In this document: positions 51,620 to 61,024 of the stretch, piece after piece
Layout of the letters: each line of letters starts with the position of its first letter
How positions within the stretch are numbered: the first letter of the stretch is position 1
The notes under the pieces: model-generated
What the model was told of the DNA's origin: nothing
The model's input: only the letters and a program-made list of their open reading frames with translations
Databases searched by the model: none
Translations under genes and position numbers: made by a program
Origin: Faecalibacter macacae
GTDB taxonomy: Bacteria > Bacteroidota > Bacteroidia > Flavobacteriales > Weeksellaceae
Direction: 5' to 3'
NCBI RefSeq assembly: GCF_003687725.1
Contig: NZ_RDOJ01000002.1
Span: forward strand, 1,249 to 65,248
Length of the DNA: 64,000 nucleotides

Positions 51620-52267
51620 ATGATAAATATTCTACAATATTTTTTTCGTACTGATAAACTATTTAATTTTCATAAGTATAACTTAACAGTATTTATTGTT
51701 TTCTTACTTATGCTGGTTGGCTATGGGCAAAATTCTTCAGACTCCATAGACTCAATAAACTCGGTAACTGATACAATAAACAATTTAAAATTACCTAAAG
51801 TAACTATAAAAAATGGATCTAAAATTTACATTGTAAAAGGTACAGTTGTTAAAAATTTAGATGTTGACTCTAACACGAATAAACAAATAGTTTATGTTGA
51901 ACCTAAGACTGACAAGGAAAAAATTAAAACTTTAAAAGAAGTCAATCAACCAATTTTAGTTAAAAATAAAAGTAAATCTTTACAGAAAAAAATAGAATCT
52001 GCTAAAGACAAACAATACACAACTGAAATAAAAAAGGTTTCAAAATTTCCTTTTTCAAATTCTAATTTTTATAGTGCTAAAAAACAAAATAGTATTATTA
52101 CAAATAATACGTTAAACAATTCTTTTTCTATTTCTAAATCAATTGAATTTATTCAGAATATTGAAATTGAAACTCTATTTCGAAAATCTTATTACAATTA
52201 CGTAAGAAGTAGTTATTCGATATCTATTTCAACATTAGAAATTAGGTCACCATCATTTTATATTTAA
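51620..52267 (+). CDS. Putative exported protein, first of a secreted trio
   Basis: This is a 215-residue protein with a hydrophobic signal-like segment at about 22-37 (LTVFIVFLLMLVGYGQ), preceded by an unusually long polar stretch; the true start may be internal, though no better ATG is seen. The mature part is rich in Lys, Asn and Ser with no recognised domain (LPKVTIKNGSKIYIVKGTVV). The start of the next gene is 51 bases on, and both encode a similar signal ending GYGQ, suggesting they are made together. Confidence 0.5.
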   Translation: MINILQYFFRTDKLFNFHKYNLTVFIVFLLMLVGYGQNSSDSIDSINSVTDTINNLKLPKVTIKNGSKIYIVKGTVVKNLDVDSNTNKQIVYVEPKTDKEKIKTLKEVNQPILVKNKSKSLQKKIESAKDKQYTTEIKKVSKFPFSNSNFYSAKKQNSIITNNTLNNSFSISKSIEFIQNIEIETLFRKSYYNYVRSSYSISISTLEIRSPSFYI

Positions 52268-52318
52268 TTAATATCTCTATAACTACCAACCAAATATTAA
52301 TTAAATAAATAATAATCT

Positions 52319-55300
52319 ATGAAAAATATTTTACAAAAGATTTTTCTTTTTTTTACTGTATTCCTTTTTAGTTGGGGATATGGGCAGAATAACATTTGTC
52401 CTAATTATTACAATAATAAACAAGTAAATATTACAAATTACACTAATATTACTTTTACAAATTCTTCTAATATTAGTAATCCCCAATTATTTATAAATGG
52501 AAATTCGAATGATTATGCAAATTTCACAGCTCCTGCAAGTCCCTTGGGAACAACTACTAATGCAACATACACAATAAACAATTTAAATATACCTTCAAAT
52601 TCTAAATACAACATTAGAGTTTCTGAAACTAATAGAACAGCTTTAGATGAAACAAAGTATACTATTACTTTATTTAATGGTACTACTCAAAGAGAAACAT
52701 ATATATTTGATAATCCAGATCTTCAAAATAATATAGCTGTTTTATCATTTCATAGTGCTTATCCAATTACATCAATACGAATAAATGTTTCAGCATTTAA
52801 TATAACTACAACTTTAGGAAACAGTGATATTAGGTTACATAATCTATTCATCAATGAAGCATGTACACAACAAATAATTGAGTCAAATTGTAATCAACCG
52901 ATTTCTTTAACAAAAAATCATTATGATGTTTCTGTAAGTTCAACTAGCTCAATTGCTACAAATCTTAATAATATTATTGATGATGATAATACTAATTATG
53001 CATCTTGGGGAATTTTATTAGCTGGTAGCTCAACATTCGAAATTAAAGCTAACCAAACTTCTTTCCCTGCAGGTACTTACGTAGGATTTGTTTTAACTGA
53101 TTACGCTGCAGCTTCTATTGGAACAAGCTATACAATAGAAACATATAATAGTAATAATATACTTGTGTCATCAGCAACTTTGGATGTACCTCTTCAAGCA
53201 CTTTTAACTCAAAATAGGAACATCGGTATAGTTTCTAATGGAGAATTTAATCGAGTTTTAATTAAAATTAATGCATTAGGTGCAGCAACATTTAGTTTAT
53301 ATAATGCATATATAATTAAACCTTGTGCTACATCACCTGAACTAGAATGTAATATTAACACACCCATTACACAATCGAATTATGCTGCTGTAATAAATTA
53401 TGCAGATGGACGTACTGGAACAAGTGGTTTAACATTGGGTAATATTACTAATTTAAATAATATTGTAAATGGTGATCATACAGATTTTGGTACTATGTCT
53501 TTAGGAGCATCTGTGGGTGCTTCAGCACAAGTATCTGTTAAAGATTTACAAAGAAATTATGAGGCTGGTTCTTTTGCTGGATTTGAGATTTCAAATAGTA
53601 ATTTACTCAACGTAAATTTACTTAATGGAACAACAATAATTACCTATTTAGATGGAGTAATGCAAGAAGAATCTACGAGTGGATCTTTACTTGTAAACCT
53701 ATCTATATTAGGAGGAACAGGTAGAGCTGAAGTTGGTTTTACAACTACAAAACCATTTGATGAAGTACAATATAAACAAACCAATCTTGTTGGAGTAGAT
53801 ATATTTGGATCTACTCAAATATATAATATGGTTGTTAGAAAATCATGCAATGGACCTGAACCTGCTTGTAATATAGAAACACCTATTACATCACCAACTT
53901 ACCCTGCAACAATACAAGCTGTAAGAACAGGAACATCTGGAGCTCTTAATTTAAGTTCTGTAACAAATGCTGCAAATGTAGTAAACTCTGACACTAGTGA
54001 TTTTGCTACTATGTCTATTACAGGATTACTTGCTTCAGCATCACTTTCTGTATCTACAGGTAATCAACAATTTGCCGGTGGTAATTTTGTTGGATTTGAT
54101 GTTGCGAACACTAATTTACTAGATGTAGATCTATTAGGTGGTACTGTTATTAAAACATATATGAACGGTGTATTAGTAGAGCAATCTAATTCTAATACGC
54201 TATTATTAGATGTAAACATTTTAAGCGGAAGTCCTCGTGCTGTTGTTGGTTTTATTACAACTCTACCATTTAATGAAGTACAATATGAAATGAGTACTCT
54301 ATTAAGTGCGAATCCATTTGGAGAAACTAGAATTTATAATATGATAATTAAAAAATTCTGTGAAGGTGACGAGTTACCATGTAATGTAAGTACATTAATA
54401 AGCAAAACATCTCAACCTATTACAATCAAAGATACTAATGTAACAGGGGTTAGTTTAGGTGGTATTAATAATGTAAATAATATATTAGACGGTGATGAAA
54501 ACACTTATGCTGAAATTAATATTACTGCTAGCGTTTTAAGTACAGCTACAATTTCATTAGAAAAACTTCTTACGCCATATCCTGCAAATACTTATGTTTC
54601 ATTTGATGTTGAAATAAATAATTTAGCTCAAATTTCAGTATTACCAAAATTCTCTATCGTTTTATTAAATAATGGAGTTGAAGTAGGTAGAACAAGCGGA
54701 GGGAATTTCTTATTAGGAGTTACTGTTGGAACATCAGTAAGAAAAACATTAGGATATTTAGCACCAGCTGCATTTAATGAAATTAAGTTTATTTACGAAC
54801 AACCAATAGGTGTATCATTAGGTAATGTTAAACTTTTCGATTTAAAATTAATTAAGGCATGTCAAAATCCTATAGACTGTTCTGATAGTGATGTAATTAA
54901 CACATTAGAAAGACCTGTAGTCATTAACGAATTTAGAACAGGACCTGAAGGAATTGGTTGTGTAGGATGTAGTGTTCAAAATGCAGAAAACCTTATCTCT
55001 CCAAACACAACTGATTATACAACTTTAAACATGGCAGTTGGAATTGGAGGATCTGCTGGAGTAAGTGTTTTAGATTTAACAAATATATATCCAAAAGGTA
55101 CCTATGTTGGTTTTACAATTGAAGATGTACCTTATCTATTACAAGCAGACGTTTTTGAAGGATTTTTTGTAAGAACTTATTTAAATGGCGTTGAACAAGA
55201 AGTTGTTAATGATGCTGATATATTAGATCTATCAATAATTTTTTCAATAGGAACAGGAACTAAAAATTATGGTTTTAGAGCGAAAAGACCATTTAACGAA

Positions 55301-55696
55301 GTTAAATTTGAGGTATTCTCATTAGTAAGTACATTTAACACGATAAAAGTTTACAACTTAAGAATAGATGCTAGTTCTCCAACTGCAAATGATGGGAATA
55401 TTAACTGTATTAATGGAGTTTGTGTTAAACCTGGAAGTACAGTAAATGGAGGTGATCCTACAAAAATTGGTATTTCAAATAGTGAAAATACTCGTTCAAC
55501 TTGGCCAGATGATATTAAAAACGGATTTTTAGCATTAGACTCAAAAAGCAAAGGTATGATTATCTCAAGAGTTACAAATTCAAATTTAATCACTGAACCT
55601 AAATTAGGTATGCTTGTTTACGACATAAGCTCAAAATGTGTTAAATTATACAATGGAGTAAGTTGGAACTGTATTAAACAATCTTGTAACGACTAA
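52319..55696 (+). CDS. Large secreted repeat protein (about six ~165-residue beta repeats)
   Basis: This is an 1125-residue protein with signal peptide 1-22 (ending GYG). It then carries about six repeats of roughly 165 residues, the first divergent. Each repeat starts with a cysteine (CNIETPIT, CNVSTLIS), has a conserved N-x-x-N-x-x-x-x-D-x-x-x-Y/F segment (LNNIVNGDHTDFGTM, VNNILDGDENTYAEI), a YPAGTYVGF-like strand and an FNEVKF-like strand, and ends with a cysteine. The pattern suggests beta-sandwich domains. The C-terminus (LGMLVYDISSKCVKLYNGVSWNCI) is of a type seen at the ends of flavobacterial surface proteins. No T9SS sorting domain is evident. An adhesin-like or surface-layer role is inference. 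Confidence 0.7.
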   Translation: MKNILQKIFLFFTVFLFSWGYGQNNICPNYYNNKQVNITNYTNITFTNSSNISNPQLFINGNSNDYANFTAPASPLGTTTNATYTINNLNIPSNSKYNIRVSETNRTALDETKYTITLFNGTTQRETYIFDNPDLQNNIAVLSFHSAYPITSIRINVSAFNITTTLGNSDIRLHNLFINEACTQQIIESNCNQPISLTKNHYDVSVSSTSSIATNLNNIIDDDNTNYASWGILLAGSSTFEIKANQTSFPAGTYVGFVLTDYAAASIGTSYTIETYNSNNILVSSATLDVPLQALLTQNRNIGIVSNGEFNRVLIKINALGAATFSLYNAYIIKPCATSPELECNINTPITQSNYAAVINYADGRTGTSGLTLGNITNLNNIVNGDHTDFGTMSLGASVGASAQVSVKDLQRNYEAGSFAGFEISNSNLLNVNLLNGTTIITYLDGVMQEESTSGSLLVNLSILGGTGRAEVGFTTTKPFDEVQYKQTNLVGVDIFGSTQIYNMVVRKSCNGPEPACNIETPITSPTYPATIQAVRTGTSGALNLSSVTNAANVVNSDTSDFATMSITGLLASASLSVSTGNQQFAGGNFVGFDVANTNLLDVDLLGGTVIKTYMNGVLVEQSNSNTLLLDVNILSGSPRAVVGFITTLPFNEVQYEMSTLLSANPFGETRIYNMIIKKFCEGDELPCNVSTLISKTSQPITIKDTNVTGVSLGGINNVNNILDGDENTYAEINITASVLSTATISLEKLLTPYPANTYVSFDVEINNLAQISVLPKFSIVLLNNGVEVGRTSGGNFLLGVTVGTSVRKTLGYLAPAAFNEIKFIYEQPIGVSLGNVKLFDLKLIKACQNPIDCSDSDVINTLERPVVINEFRTGPEGIGCVGCSVQNAENLISPNTTDYTTLNMAVGIGGSAGVSVLDLTNIYPKGTYVGFTIEDVPYLLQADVFEGFFVRTYLNGVEQEVVNDADILDLSIIFSIGTGTKNYGFRAKRPFNEVKFEVFSLVSTFNTIKVYNLRIDASSPTANDGNINCINGVCVKPGSTVNGGDPTKIGISNSENTRSTWPDDIKNGFLALDSKSKGMIISRVTNSNLITEPKLGMLVYDISSKCVKLYNGVSWNCIKQSCND

Positions 55697-55705
55697 AAAA
55701 TTATT

Positions 55706-56215
55706 ATGAAAAATTTTATTTATATCATATTCTTTATGAGTAGTTTTTCAAATGCTCAAATGGCTATTGGAAAACCAGAAGTATCAGGTTCAAGTACTTT
55801 ACTAGACTTTGATGATAGCGCAACAAATACCAAAGGTATCTTATTACCAACTGTAACAGATGCTTCAACTGTTCCTACTAACAATGGAACTTTTATATAT
55901 GACATCTTAACAAAACAGGTAAAAATGTATGAGAATGATGCTTGGATTAATTTAACTAGTGAAGGAAATACTAATTCTTTAATTATTAATTCAGCAGCAG
56001 AAAAACCAGGTAATACAGGAGTAATAATAGGCTCAGAAACCTCACCAGTTGAAGGTATTTTAGTATTAGAGTCAAGTAATAAAGCTATGATTCTTCCTAA
56101 AATAGCTGACCCACATCTAAATGTTAAAAGCCCATATCCTGGAATGATGTGCTATGACACTGTTAGTAATACATTAGCTGTTTTTGATGGTTCAAACTGG
56201 AATTATTGGAAATAA
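55706..56215 (+). CDS. Small secreted protein sharing the large repeat protein's C-terminal motif
   Basis: This is a 169-residue exported protein with signal peptide 1-17 (ending SNAQ). Two copies of one motif are seen: GTFIYDILTKQVKMYENDAW near 62-81 and GMMCYDTVSNTLAVFDGSNW near 146-165. Both resemble the end of the preceding 1125-residue protein. It follows that gene by nine bases, so they are co-transcribed. Function unknown. Confidence 0.65.
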   Translation: MKNFIYIIFFMSSFSNAQMAIGKPEVSGSSTLLDFDDSATNTKGILLPTVTDASTVPTNNGTFIYDILTKQVKMYENDAWINLTSEGNTNSLIINSAAEKPGNTGVIIGSETSPVEGILVLESSNKAMILPKIADPHLNVKSPYPGMMCYDTVSNTLAVFDGSNWNYWK

Positions 56216-56228
56216 GGTAATAAATATT

Positions 56229-56255
56229 AAAAGCCACCCATTTGGGTGGCTTTTT
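56229..56255. terminator. Bidirectional terminator
   Basis: AAAAGCCACCCA / TGGGTGGCTTTT ends the secreted trio and the convergent purD gene. Confidence 0.85.
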
Positions 56256-56282
56256 AAATAATATAAACGTTTTTAATTTTGA

Positions 56283-57563
56283 TTAAATTACACCGATATC
56301 AGTTCGGTAATATTCAAAATCAAAATTAATTTTCTTAATGTTTTCGTATGCAATTGCACGAGCATCTTCTAAAGAATCACCCAAACCAACCACATTAATT
56401 ACGCGACCTCCAGAAGTTACAACTTGATCGTTTTCTAATTTCGCTCCTGCGATAAAATTAGGACAAGTTACTTTTTCTAACCCGCGAATTTCATAACCTT
56501 TTTCATAATTCCCTGGGTATCCACCAGAAACCATTACAACACAACAAGCATGCTGATTCTTGAACGTTAAGTCAAATTCTTCACCATTGATCGATTTTAT
56601 TACAGCTTCGTACAAATCAGTTTCTAACAAAGGTAAAGTCGTTTGCGTTTCAGGATCACCCATACGTAAGTTATACTCTAATAAGTAAACTCCTTTTGTC
56701 GTAATCATTAAACCGAAGAAAATAACACCTGCAAATTCTAATCCTTCTTTGATTAAACCACATTTTGTTGGTTCCATAATTTGCTCTTCGAACATCTTAA
56801 AATGTTCGTCTGTAAATAATGGATTTGGAGCAATCACTCCCATTCCTCCAGTATTTAACCCAGTTTCACCTTCACCAATTTTCTTGTGATCTTTAGCTGA
56901 AATAAAAGGAACAATTTTTTTCCCGTTGAAAAATGATAAGATTGAAGCTTCAAATCCTTCTAAGAATTCTTCGATAACCACTTCGTTTCCTGCATCACCA
57001 AAAGTTTTATCTTCCATAATCTCGTCAATAGCTTGTTCAGCTTCTTCTAAATTTTGACAGATAATTACTCCTTTTCCTGCAGCTAAACCTGATGCTTTAA
57101 CCACAATTGGGAAGTCTTGTGATTGTAAATATTCTTTTGCTAATTGTGATCCTTGAAAGTTTTTATAAGCAGCAGTTTTCACTCCATATTTAGCCATAAA
57201 ATCTTTAGCAAATGCTTTAGAAGCTTCTAATTGCGCAGCTGCTTGATGCGGACCAAAAACAGCTAAATTTTCAGCTTTAAAAATATCTACAATTCCTTCT
57301 GCTAATTCAGCTTCTGGACCTACAAAAGTTAAATCGATTTGATTTTCTTTTGCAAAATTCTTCATTTCTTCGATTGATCCTAAAGAAACATTAGTTCCAA
57401 CCTGAGCAGTTCCTGCATTTCCTGGTGCAAAAAAGATTTCTACTGATTGACCTTTTTGTTTAAAGTCTTCAGAAAACTTCCATCCTATTGCGTGTTCACG
57501 TCCACCGCTTCCGATAATTAAAATTTTAGTTACGGGTTGTGGGTTTTGAGATATGTTATTCAT
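56283..57563 (-). CDS. purD: Phosphoribosylamine-glycine ligase (GAR synthetase)
   Basis: This is a 426-residue ATP-grasp enzyme, second step of purine synthesis. N-domain KILIIGSGGREHAIGWKF, ATP-grasp region with VVKASGLAAGKGVIIC, the GLNTGGMGVIAPNPL segment and metal ligands in LLEYNLRMGDPETQ. Complete. It lies on the same strand as purH, with a decayed four-helix-bundle gene between them ending two bases before its ATG. Confidence 0.97.
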   Translation of the reverse strand: MNNISQNPQPVTKILIIGSGGREHAIGWKFSEDFKQKGQSVEIFFAPGNAGTAQVGTNVSLGSIEEMKNFAKENQIDLTFVGPEAELAEGIVDIFKAENLAVFGPHQAAAQLEASKAFAKDFMAKYGVKTAAYKNFQGSQLAKEYLQSQDFPIVVKASGLAAGKGVIICQNLEEAEQAIDEIMEDKTFGDAGNEVVIEEFLEGFEASILSFFNGKKIVPFISAKDHKKIGEGETGLNTGGMGVIAPNPLFTDEHFKMFEEQIMEPTKCGLIKEGLEFAGVIFFGLMITTKGVYLLEYNLRMGDPETQTTLPLLETDLYEAVIKSINGEEFDLTFKNQHACCVVMVSGGYPGNYEKGYEIRGLEKVTCPNFIAGAKLENDQVVTSGGRVINVVGLGDSLEDARAIAYENIKKINFDFEYYRTDIGVI

Positions 57564-57565
57564 TG

Positions 57566-57898
57566 TTATTTTTCTAATTGTTTAAAATAATTCTGAAGCT
57601 TTTGATTCATTCTACAATAATCATTAATTAAAGATAGAATTCTATTCAATTGAACCTCAGAAATAAAATCTAATTCTTTCGCAATGATAAGTTGAGCTTC
57701 AATTTCGTATGCAGAACCATTTGAAATAGATAAGAATTGAACAAATTGTTGGTTTGAATTCCTAACTGCTCCTTCTGCTATATTAGAAACTAATGAAATA
57801 GAGGCTCTCTTAATTTGTGATGTTAATCCATATTTCTCGTTTTCTGGAAACTGAGTTGATATTTGATAAATTTCTTTTAGAATCTCAATTGCTAAATT
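57566..57898 (-). pseudogene. Remnant of a four-helix-bundle (23S rRNA IVS-type) protein gene
   Basis: The minus-strand frame reads LAIEILKEIYQISTQFPENE, then KYGLTSQIKRASISLVSNIA, EGAVRNSNQQFVQFL and AYEIEAQLIIAKELDF, ending QNYFKQLEK. This is the four-helix-bundle family linked to 23S rRNA intervening sequences, normally about 115-125 residues. The front is broken: upstream in the same frame KYKELKI is followed by TAG at 57899-57901, where the family has a Trp, and about five residues plus the start codon are missing. No ATG, GTG or TTG begins the open part. Its stop is two bases before purD. Confidence 0.7.
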
Positions 57899-58003
57899 CT
57901 AAATTTTAAGTTCTTTATATTTTATCGTCTCTCACAAATTAATGTTAATTTGAAGTTATGAATTAATTCTCAAAACTCATAACTCCAAACTCATAACTCT
58001 TAA

Positions 58004-59515
58004 TTAATGCATAAAATGTCTCATTCCTGTAACAACCATCGGAATTCCGTGTTCGTTACAAGCTGTGATAGAATCCTCATCTTTGATAGATCCACCTGGC
58101 TGAATGATAGCTGTAATTCCGTTTTCTGCAGCAAAATCTACTACATCACGGAAAGGGAAAAATGCATCTGATGCTAAAACTAATTCATCTTGAACATTTT
58201 CTTTTGCTCTTTCAATTGCTTGTTGAGCCGCCCAAATACGATTTGTTTGTCCACCACCAATTCCGTAAGCTTGACCATTTGTAGCAACTACAATTGCATT
58301 AGATTTTACCCATTTAACAATTTTTTGAGCAAAAACTAAATCTGTCATTTGTTTTTCAGTTGGCTGAACTTCAGTTACAACTTTTAAATCTGTTGAAAAT
58401 TGATTATCTGATGATTGAACAATCAAACCACCATCAACTTTAACATAAGTTACCTTATCTGAAACAGGATTGTTTACTTTAATTATTCGAACGTTTTTCT
58501 TTGCTTTAAAAATTTCTAAAGCTTCATCAGTAAATGCAGGAGCAATTACAATTTCTAAGAAAATTTTATTTAATTCTACTGCAGTTTTACCATCAACTTC
58601 TTTGTTAAAAGCAATGATTCCACCGAAGATAGACATTGGATCACATTCGTAAGCTTTTTGGTAAGCATCTACAACTGTTTCACCAATTGCAACACCACAA
58701 GGCGTTGAATGTTTAACCGCACAACATGTAGTTTCTTCAAATTCTGCTACAACTTTATAAGCTAAATCCATGTCACGAATATTATTGAAAGAAAGTTCTT
58801 TTCCTTGTAAATATTCGAAATCTTTCATTGCTCCATTTTTCGTTTTATCAACGTAGTAAGCAGCTTTTTGATGTGGATTTTCTCCGTAACGTAAATCCAT
58901 TACTTTCTCATAAGAAGACTCTAAAAACTGAGGGAAATCTTCACCTAAAATGTACGATGAAATCGCAGCATCATAAGCAGCAGTTAAGTTGAAAACTTTA
59001 CCAGCGCATAATTTACGAGTTTCTAAAGATGTAGATCCGTTCTCTATAATTTCGTCCATTACTTTTTGGTAATCATTTACGTCAGTAACAACTGTTACAT
59101 CATAAAAATTCTTAGCAGAAGAACGTAACATTGATGGACCACCTATATCGATAAACTCAATCATTTCAGCTTCAGATAAACCAGTGTTCATCTTTTCGAA
59201 AAATGGATATAAGTTTACGATAACAATATCAATTGGATTAATTCCATGTTCAGCAATCGTAGCCATGTGCTTTTCGTCTGAACGACGCGCCATGATACCA
59301 CCATGAATTGCTGGGTGTAAAGATTTTACACGACCATCTAAAATCTCTGGAAAACCTGTAGCATCTTTCACTTCAGTTACTTCAATTCCATTATCTTGAA
59401 GATGTTTGTAAGTTCCTCCAGTTGATAAAATTTTGTATCCTTGGTTAACCAAGAATGTTGCAAATTCTAATAAGTTTGACTTATCCGAAACACTGATTAG
59501 CGCTTGTTTTTGCAT
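58004..59515 (-). CDS. purH: Bifunctional AICAR transformylase / IMP cyclohydrolase
   Basis: This is a 503-residue enzyme catalysing the last two steps to IMP. N-terminal MGS-like IMP cyclohydrolase domain ([46 protein letters not shown]). C-terminal transformylase domain with the Lys-His motif in [15 protein letters not shown] and a C-terminus ending GMRHFMH. Complete. Same strand as purN upstream but separated by a strong terminator. Confidence 0.97.
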   Translation of the reverse strand: MQKQALISVSDKSNLLEFATFLVNQGYKILSTGGTYKHLQDNGIEVTEVKDATGFPEILDGRVKSLHPAIHGGIMARRSDEKHMATIAEHGINPIDIVIVNLYPFFEKMNTGLSEAEMIEFIDIGGPSMLRSSAKNFYDVTVVTDVNDYQKVMDEIIENGSTSLETRKLCAGKVFNLTAAYDAAISSYILGEDFPQFLESSYEKVMDLRYGENPHQKAAYYVDKTKNGAMKDFEYLQGKELSFNNIRDMDLAYKVVAEFEETTCCAVKHSTPCGVAIGETVVDAYQKAYECDPMSIFGGIIAFNKEVDGKTAVELNKIFLEIVIAPAFTDEALEIFKAKKNVRIIKVNNPVSDKVTYVKVDGGLIVQSSDNQFSTDLKVVTEVQPTEKQMTDLVFAQKIVKWVKSNAIVVATNGQAYGIGGGQTNRIWAAQQAIERAKENVQDELVLASDAFFPFRDVVDFAAENGITAIIQPGGSIKDEDSITACNEHGIPMVVTGMRHFMH

Positions 59516-59565
59516 TTTGTATTTAGTTTTTAAAGTTTATTGTTTGTTTTATTTTGTCGGAAAAT

Positions 59566-59598
59566 GAAAAAGCCCCAAAGACACGTGTCCTTGAGGCC
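59566..59598 (-). terminator. Terminator between purN and purH
   Basis: Read on the minus strand, GCCTCAAGGACA pairs with TGTCTTTGGGGC (two G-T wobbles) and is followed by TTTTTC. It separates purN from purH. Confidence 0.75.
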
Positions 59599-59607
59599 AT
59601 TATATTT

Positions 59608-60168
59608 TTAAGATTCGCTGATTTTCTTAATTGCTTCGATAAGAATTACTTTTTCTACTTCTGCAACCTTTCGTTGTAAATCTGCTACTTGATCTCCTTG
59701 TTCAATTTCGAATGTTCCTTGTGTGATAATTTCACCTTCGTCCACACCCGCAGTTACATAATGTACAGTCGCTCCCGAAACGGATTCATTCGCTTCTAAA
59801 ACGGCTTTATGTACTTTCTTTCCATACATACCTTTTCCTCCAAATTTTGGTAAAAGTGATGGATGAATATTAATCATTTTAGATCCCCATTTAGCAGTAA
59901 ATTCTGGAGATAAAATAGTTAAAAAACCAGCTAAAACAATTAAATCAATCTCTTCATCAATTAAGTTATGCTCTGCATCTTCTGAAAATGATTTACGATC
60001 TAATACATAAGTTCTAATATCCTTATCCAAAGACCTCTCAATAGCGTAACAATCACGGTCAGTCATCACCATAGAAATTTCTACGTTTTGCAAATAACCA
60101 GATTCTACCTCATCGATTATATTTTGAAGATTTGTTCCTCCACCAGAAACAAATATTGCTATTTTCAT
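59608..60168 (-). CDS. purN: Phosphoribosylglycinamide formyltransferase
   Basis: This is a 186-residue enzyme transferring formate from 10-formyl-THF to GAR. The phosphate-binding N-terminus is IAIFVSGGGTNLQNII; catalytic Asn-His-Asp: MINIHPSLLPKFGGKGMYG (Asn/His) and VDEGEIITQG (Asp). Complete. Part of the purine gene cluster in the last 16 kb. Confidence 0.95.
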   Translation of the reverse strand: MKIAIFVSGGGTNLQNIIDEVESGYLQNVEISMVMTDRDCYAIERSLDKDIRTYVLDRKSFSEDAEHNLIDEEIDLIVLAGFLTILSPEFTAKWGSKMINIHPSLLPKFGGKGMYGKKVHKAVLEANESVSGATVHYVTAGVDEGEIITQGTFEIEQGDQVADLQRKVAEVEKVILIEAIKKISES

Positions 60169-60292
60169 TGTTTGTGTTTGTGTGTAATTTGTGCTTTACA
60201 AAGATACGATTTTAGTTCGATGTACTATCAAAAAATAATACAGATTTAATCTAATTTAATAGTTAAATCATTAATTAAATTAACATCAAAAT

Positions 60293-60326
60293 AAAAGAGC
60301 TATTCCGTTGTCGGAATAGCTCTTTT
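60293..60326 (-). terminator. Terminator of the FKBP gene
   Basis: AAAAGAGCTATTCCG / CGGAATAGCTCTTTT with loop TTGT. Confidence 0.9.
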
Positions 60327-60346
60327 ATATGGATAAATACAAATAT

Positions 60347-60847
60347 TTAGTGAGTTGCTGTACCGTCTACTCCATGAGCGTGACCGTGAGCTAATTCTTC
60401 TTCTGTTGCTGGACGTACATTTAAAATTTCTACTTCGAATTCTAATGTTTTCCCTGCCATTGGTGCATTTAAATCAGCAATAACTGCTTCTTCAGTAACT
60501 TCAATTACAATTGCACGAAATTGATTTCCTGCATCATCGCTTAAAGGTAAAACTGCTCCAACAGGTGGTAAACCTGATTCTTTGAACATTTCTAAAGGTA
60601 ATTGAGCAATAGCTTCTGGATTACGTTCTCCGTATCCTTCTTCTGGAGTAATTACAAAAGATTTTTTGTCACCAACAGTTAATCCGTTTAATTCAGTTTC
60701 AAATTTAGGAATCATCATTCCCGCTCCGAATAAAAATGTTAATGGCTCTTCTGCATTTGATTTCTCTACAAATACTTTCTCACCATTAGCTTCAATGGTA
60801 TGTAATGAGTAGTTTACAGAAACTACTGAATTGTTTTCTATTGTCAT
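60347..60847 (-). CDS. SlyD-like FKBP-type peptidyl-prolyl isomerase
   Basis: This is a 166-residue cytoplasmic isomerase and chaperone. The FKBP core is split by an insert-in-flap domain, as in SlyD: front SVVSVNYSLHTIEANGEKV, then FLFGAGMMIPKFETELNGL, GDKKSFVITPEEGYGERNPE, and the insert about 75-125. The tail (EELAHGHAHGVDGTATH) has four histidines, fewer than the long metal-binding tail of E. coli SlyD but suggestive of weak nickel or zinc binding. Single gene. Confidence 0.88.
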   Translation of the reverse strand: MTIENNSVVSVNYSLHTIEANGEKVFVEKSNAEEPLTFLFGAGMMIPKFETELNGLTVGDKKSFVITPEEGYGERNPEAIAQLPLEMFKESGLPPVGAVLPLSDDAGNQFRAIVIEVTEEAVIADLNAPMAGKTLEFEVEILNVRPATEEELAHGHAHGVDGTATH

Positions 60848-61024
60848 AATTTAATATTTTAGGATGATATCCTTAGTTGCGAATCTCTTCACACTATTAA
60901 TTTAACAACAATTATTCCTTTAACAAAATCAAGTAATTTTGTCAGTAAACATGACAATTCAAACCTAATAGTCTTAAGATTTTAAATTAAAAAACAACAT
61001 ATGCAGTAAAAACAAAAAGCATCG

